DNA of 16,386 bases, taken from positions 1 through 16,386 of the forward strand of contig CABSMC010000061.1 of assembly GCA_902478715.1 (NCBI GenBank), read 5' to 3'. Origin of the DNA: an uncultured Adlercreutzia sp. (GTDB lineage: Bacteria > Actinomycetota > Coriobacteriia > Coriobacteriales > Eggerthellaceae). The stretch's first letter is position 1, and each line of letters opens with the position of its first letter. The position numbers were made by a program, and so were the translations under genes. This document shows positions 12,705-16,386 of this stretch, one piece after another. The notes under the pieces were generated by a model that worked only from the letters and a program-made list of their open reading frames with translations, searched no databases and had not been told where the DNA came from.

Positions 12705-15380
12705 TTACCCCAGCTCCGCGATTTGTGCATCTAAGCGCGCGAGCTTGTCGGTGAGGTCGGCCAGCTTGGCGCGGTCCTTCTCGACGATCTCGGGGGCCGC
12801 CTTCGCCAGGAAGCCAGGGTTGGAGAGCTTCTTCTCGAACTTGGCGGCATCCTTGGCCACGCCCTCGCGCTCCTTCACGAGGCGGGCGCGCTCGGCGGCG
12901 AAGTCCACATGCCCCGCCAGCACGACATATACCTCCAGACCGCTTCCCAGCACCACAGCGGACTCGGCGGGCTTGGAAGCCTCCACGGCCACGTCGAACT
13001 CCTCCACGTTGGCGAGCTGGCGCACCAGATGTTCCTGGCCCAGAAGCAGCACGGCATCGGCCTCGTCGGCCACCTTCACGGCCACGGGCAGCGCCGTCTT
13101 CGGGGAGATGCCGTAGCGCGCCCGGGTGGAACGCACGGCACCCACCACCTCGCACACCATGGCAATGGCCCGCTCGGCGTCCTCGTCCACATAGGCGGCG
13201 AGCTCGCCCGCATCGGGCCACGCAGCCACGATGAGCATCGGGGCCGCATCGGCCTCCTTGGGCATCTCACCGTAGACCTGCTCGGTCACGAACGGCATGA
13301 TGGGATGCAGAAGGCGCAGGATCTGCCCCAGCACGAACACGAGGTTGCGCTGGCACACGGCGCGGTCGGCCGGATCGGCGTCGGCCCCCAGGCGCGCCTT
13401 CGAGAACTCGATGTACCAATCGCAGAACTCGTTCCACACGAAGCTGTACAGCTCGCGGGTGATCTCGCCGAACTCGAAGTTGTCGTAGGCCGCGTCCACC
13501 GCGGCGACGATCTTGGCCAGCCGCGAGAAGATCCAGCGGTCGGCCGGCGTGGTGGGCTCCGGGGCGCCGGGCTCATAGCCCTCCAGGTTCATGAGCACGA
13601 AGCGGCTCGCGTTCTTCACCTTGTTCGCGAAGTTGCGGGAGCTCTCCAGCTTCGCCTCGTTGAACTTCAAGTCCTGGGCGCCGGTCACCTGCATGAGCAG
13701 ACCGAAGCGCATGCCGTCGGCGCCGTAGTCCTCCATGAGACGCAAGGGATCGACGCCGTTGCCGCGGCTCTTCGACATGGGCTTGCCGTCGGCGGCCATG
13801 ACCGTCGGATGGATGATGACGTCGTCGAAGGGGATGGTCTCGTCGCAGCAGTACATGGAGGCCATGACCATGCGCGCCACCCACAGACCCATGATGTCGC
13901 GGGCCGTGGAGAGCACCTGGGTCGGGTAGGCGTCGCGCATCTGCGGGGCGTCCATGCCCTCCTCCGTCCAGCCCATGGTGGCGAAGGGCCACAGCTGGCT
14001 GGAGAACCAGGTGTCCAGCACGTCCTCGTCCTGGCGCACCGGCGCGCCGCAGACCGGGCACACCTCGATTTCCTCAACCGAGGCGTCCTCCCAGCCGCAG
14101 GCATCGCAGTAGAACATGGGAATGCGGTGGCCCCACCACAGCTGGCGCGAGATGCACCAGTCCTTCAGGTTCGCGAGCCAGTCCAGGTACACCTGCTTCC
14201 AGCGAGCCGGATGGAACTGGATGGAGCCGTCCTCCACCACGCGGGCCGCCGGCTCCTTCAGGGCGTCCACGGCCACGAACCACTGCTCGGACTCCCAGGG
14301 CTCCAGCTTGGTATGGCAGCGGTAGCAGGTCATGACGGAATGGTCGTGATCTTCCACGTGATCGAGCAGGCCCAGCTCCTCGAAGGCGGCCACGATGGCC
14401 TCGCGGGCCTCGTCGCGGTCCATGCCGGAGAACTTCCCGTAGCCTTCCACGACATGGGCCGTCTCGTCGAAGATGTTGATGCGCTCAAGCCCGGCGCGCT
14501 CCCCCATGGCCCAGTCGTTGGGGTCATGCGACGGCGTCACCTTCACGCAGCCCGTGCCGAACTCGGTATCCACATGCCAGTCGGCGAAGATGGGGATCTC
14601 GCGGTCCACGAGCGGCAGCTTCACCGTCTTGCCGACGAGGTGTCCGAAGCGCTCGTCCTTGGGATTGACGGCCACGCCGGTGTCGCCCAACATCGTCTCG
14701 GGACGCGTGGTGGCGACGACCAGGTACTCCAGGCCGTCCACCGACTCGGTGAGCGGGTAGCGCAGGTACCACAGATGCCCCGACTCGTCCACGTACTCGG
14801 CCTCGTCGTCGGCGATGGCCGTGGTGCAGTGCGGGCACCAGTTCACGATGCGCTTGCCGCGGTAGATGATGCCCTCGTGGTACCAGTCGGTGAACAGCTT
14901 CCGCACGGCGCGCACGTAGGCCGGCTCCAGGGTGAAGTGCTCGTCGGAGTAGTCGCAGGAGCAGCCCATGCCCTTGATCTGGTTCACGATGGTGGTGCCG
15001 TACTCCTCGCGCCACTTGTAGCACTCCTCGACGAACGCCTCGCGGCCGATCTCCAGGCGGGAGATGCCCTGCTCGGCCAGGCGCTTGTCCACCTTGGTCT
15101 GGGTGGAGATGCCGGCGTGGTCGGTGCCGATGATCCAGCGGGTTTGGAAACCGCGCATGCGGGCGCGGCGGATGCAAGCGTCCTGGATGGTGTCGTTCAG
15201 CGCGTGCCCCATGTGCAGCACGCCGGTGATGTTCGGCGGCGGGATGACGATGGTGTAGGACTCCCCCGCGTGCTCGCCGAAGCCCGGCGTGCGCTGGAAG
15301 TAGCCGGCGTCCTTCCACGCCTCGAAGATGGGCCGCTCCATGGCGGCGTAGTCGGTGGACTTCTTCTTGTCCTCGGACAT
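12705..15380 (-). CDS. valS: Valyl-tRNA synthetase
   Basis: This class I synthetase charges tRNA-Val and edits threonine. The 891-residue protein is full length. Visible features are PPPNITGVLHMGH with the HIGH-type motif HMGH (56-59), the CP1 editing domain with TTRPET (224-229), and HDPNDW (285-290). A zinc knuckle has Cys425, Cys428, Cys441 and Cys444, and other CxxC pairs sit at 182-185 and 352-355. The KMSKS loop reads GKPMSKSRGN (532-541), so the usual first Lys is Pro534. The C-terminal end (about 825-890) is a charged coiled coil typical of ValRS. The ribosome binding site is modest (AAGGG). A strong terminator separates it from clpX upstream, so valS may be read by its own promoter or by partial read-through. 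Confidence 0.97.
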   Translation of the reverse strand: MSEDKKKSTDYAAMERPIFEAWKDAGYFQRTPGFGEHAGESYTIVIPPPNITGVLHMGHALNDTIQDACIRRARMRGFQTRWIIGTDHAGISTQTKVDKRLAEQGISRLEIGREAFVEECYKWREEYGTTIVNQIKGMGCSCDYSDEHFTLEPAYVRAVRKLFTDWYHEGIIYRGKRIVNWCPHCTTAIADDEAEYVDESGHLWYLRYPLTESVDGLEYLVVATTRPETMLGDTGVAVNPKDERFGHLVGKTVKLPLVDREIPIFADWHVDTEFGTGCVKVTPSHDPNDWAMGERAGLERINIFDETAHVVEGYGKFSGMDRDEAREAIVAAFEELGLLDHVEDHDHSVMTCYRCHTKLEPWESEQWFVAVDALKEPAARVVEDGSIQFHPARWKQVYLDWLANLKDWCISRQLWWGHRIPMFYCDACGWEDASVEEIEVCPVCGAPVRQDEDVLDTWFSSQLWPFATMGWTEEGMDAPQMRDAYPTQVLSTARDIMGLWVARMVMASMYCCDETIPFDDVIIHPTVMAADGKPMSKSRGNGVDPLRLMEDYGADGMRFGLLMQVTGAQDLKFNEAKLESSRNFANKVKNASRFVLMNLEGYEPGAPEPTTPADRWIFSRLAKIVAAVDAAYDNFEFGEITRELYSFVWNEFCDWYIEFSKARLGADADPADRAVCQRNLVFVLGQILRLLHPIMPFVTEQVYGEMPKEADAAPMLIVAAWPDAGELAAYVDEDAERAIAMVCEVVGAVRSTRARYGISPKTALPVAVKVADEADAVLLLGQEHLVRQLANVEEFDVAVEASKPAESAVVLGSGLEVYVVLAGHVDFAAERARLVKEREGVAKDAAKFEKKLSNPGFLAKAAPEIVEKDRAKLADLTDKLARLDAQIAELG

Positions 15381-15410
15381 AGGCCCTTGCCCTCGCTTTC
15401 CCTGATTGCT

Positions 15411-15452
15411 CGGTATAAAACAAGGCGGGCGGCACGCACGCGGCCGCCCGCC
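15411..15452 (-). terminator. Rho-independent terminator between clpX and valS
   Basis: Perfect 10-bp arms GGCGGGCGGC (15424-15433) and GCCGCCCGCC (15443-15452) with a 9-base loop, followed on the minus strand by TTGTTTTAT. It ends the clpX transcript 40 bases after its stop. Because valS begins only about 30 bases past the T-run, the valS promoter must be very close or overlap it. Confidence 0.85.
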
Positions 15453-15492
15453 AGATTGCCTTGGGCGATTATCGCACAGAAGGCCCGCCGTC

Positions 15493-16386
15493 CTAGGCAG
15501 AAAGGGCCACCTGAGCGCTTCCGTCGGCGACCTCGACGATCTCGGGGCGCGTCTCGCCGACGATATCGCTCGCGCGCACCGTGACGGAGGTGGCGCCCTT
15601 GTGCTCCGGCAAGTCGTACATGACGTCCATGAGCACGCGCTCGCAGATGGAGCGCAGGCCGCGGGCGCCGGTGCCGTGTTCCACCGCCTCGTGGGCGATG
15701 GCGGAAAGCGCCGCCGGCTCGAAGGTGAGGCGCGAGTCCTCGAACTCGAACATGCGGGTGTACTGCTTGACGAGCGCGTTCTTCGGCTCGACGAGGATGC
15801 GGACGAGATCCTCCTCCGACAGCTCGTTCAGCGACGTGATGACCGGGATGCGGCCCACGAACTCGGGGATCATGCCGTACTTGTTCAAGTCCTCCGGCAG
15901 CACCTTCTTCAGAAGCTCGGCCTCGGACTCCTTCTTGGAGGCGGGCAGCTCGCTGGCGAAGCCGAGGGACGTGGTGCCCACGCGCTGGGCCACGATGTCG
16001 GCCAGGCCCACGAAGGCGCCGCCCAAGATGAACAGAATGTTCGTCGTGTCGATGGGGATGAGCTCCTGCTGGGGGTGCTTGCGGCCGCCCTGGGGAGGCA
16101 CGCTCGCCTCGCAGCCCTCGACGATCTTGAGGAGCGCCTGCTGGACGCCCTCGCCGGACACGTCGCGGGTGATGGAGAGGTTCTCGGCCTTGCGGGCGAT
16201 CTTGTCGATCTCGTCGATGTAGATGATGCCGATCTCGGCCCGGGGCACCTCGAAGTCGGCGGCGGTGATGAGCTTGAGCAGGATGTTCTCCACGTCCTCG
16301 CCCACGTATCCCGCCTCGGTGAGCGTGGTGGCGTCGGCGATGGCGAAGGGCACCTTCAGCGTGCGGGCCAGCGTCTGGGCCAGAAG
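15493..16386 (-). CDS. clpX: ATP-dependent Clp protease ATPase subunit ClpX (partial)
   Basis: The C-terminal 297 residues of ClpX, cut at the window edge. The missing part includes the N-terminal zinc domain and Walker A. ClpX unfolds tagged proteins and feeds them to ClpP. Visible features in order are the pore-1 loop AGYVGEDVEN, Walker B IIYIDEIDKIARK, and the pore-proximal GGRKHPQQE, the RKH motif specific to ClpX. The ClpP-docking loop is TTSLGFASE, where IGF is the usual tripeptide and LGF occurs here. Then come GMIPEFVGRIPV and the sensor-2 motif GTGARGLRS. The C-terminus is normal. It is followed by a strong terminator and then valS. Confidence 0.96.
   Translation of the reverse strand, partial: LLAQTLARTLKVPFAIADATTLTEAGYVGEDVENILLKLITAADFEVPRAEIGIIYIDEIDKIARKAENLSITRDVSGEGVQQALLKIVEGCEASVPPQGGRKHPQQELIPIDTTNILFILGGAFVGLADIVAQRVGTTSLGFASELPASKKESEAELLKKVLPEDLNKYGMIPEFVGRIPVITSLNELSEEDLVRILVEPKNALVKQYTRMFEFEDSRLTFEPAALSAIAHEAVEHGTGARGLRSICERVLMDVMYDLPEHKGATSVTVRASDIVGETRPEIVEVADGSAQVALSA

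Noticed and set aside
12909..15584. A long plus-strand open frame antisense to valS
   Set aside because: It is an artefact of high GC and codon bias: His/Gly/Val-rich low-complexity translation, no motif, and it lies opposite a certain valS gene.
1..16386. CRISPR arrays, tRNA/rRNA genes, insertion sequences, phage genes
   Set aside because: Looked for on both strands; no regularly spaced repeats, cloverleaf-like sequences, transposase motifs or phage-type proteins were seen.

Overview
The window is high-GC DNA that carries mostly core bacterial genes. It most resembles a Coriobacteriia actinobacterium of the Eggerthellaceae type (Eggerthella, Gordonibacter or Adlercreutzia relatives). That placement rests on composition, the clpX-valS neighbourhood, and the general look of the proteins. 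It is an inference without database support.

Layout. On the plus strand at 69-1088 lies a membrane-anchored protein with a C39-like peptidase fold that has lost its catalytic Cys and His. It is followed at 1206-1766 by a gamma-carbonic-anhydrase-family hexapeptide-repeat protein. Converging on these, on the minus strand, is a compact operon in transcription order prfA (4760-3687), prmC (3687-2629) and a purine nucleoside phosphorylase (2614-1784). Release factor 1 and the methyltransferase that modifies its GGQ glutamine are joined by a TAATG stop/start overlap. Upstream of prfA on the same strand is a CPA2-type cation:proton antiporter (6246-4858). A 296-bp divergent region separates it from a plus-strand thioredoxin system, trxA (6543-6851) and trxB (7030-8040).

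Converging on trxB is a minus-strand pair: a small YhdT/DUF997 membrane protein and a PanF-type sodium/pantothenate symporter, which overlap by 8 bases. Further right, all on the minus strand, lie thrS, a two-TM double zinc-ribbon protein of unknown role, valS, and the C-terminal two thirds of clpX cut by the window edge. Clear Rho-independent terminators follow clpX, the zinc-ribbon gene, thrS and panF, so these are mostly separate transcription units.

No mobile genes, CRISPR arrays, tRNA or rRNA genes were seen, and no complete novel multi-gene system is evident. The observations most worth checking are: (1) a 138-nt, almost fully self-complementary element between trxA and trxB, holding a 34-codon ORF that overlaps the trxB start by ATGA; (2) a perfect 9-bp-arm palindrome inside the prmC coding sequence, within an interdomain insertion of roughly 65 residues; (3) the C39-like pseudopeptidase; and (4) the orphan zinc-ribbon membrane protein.
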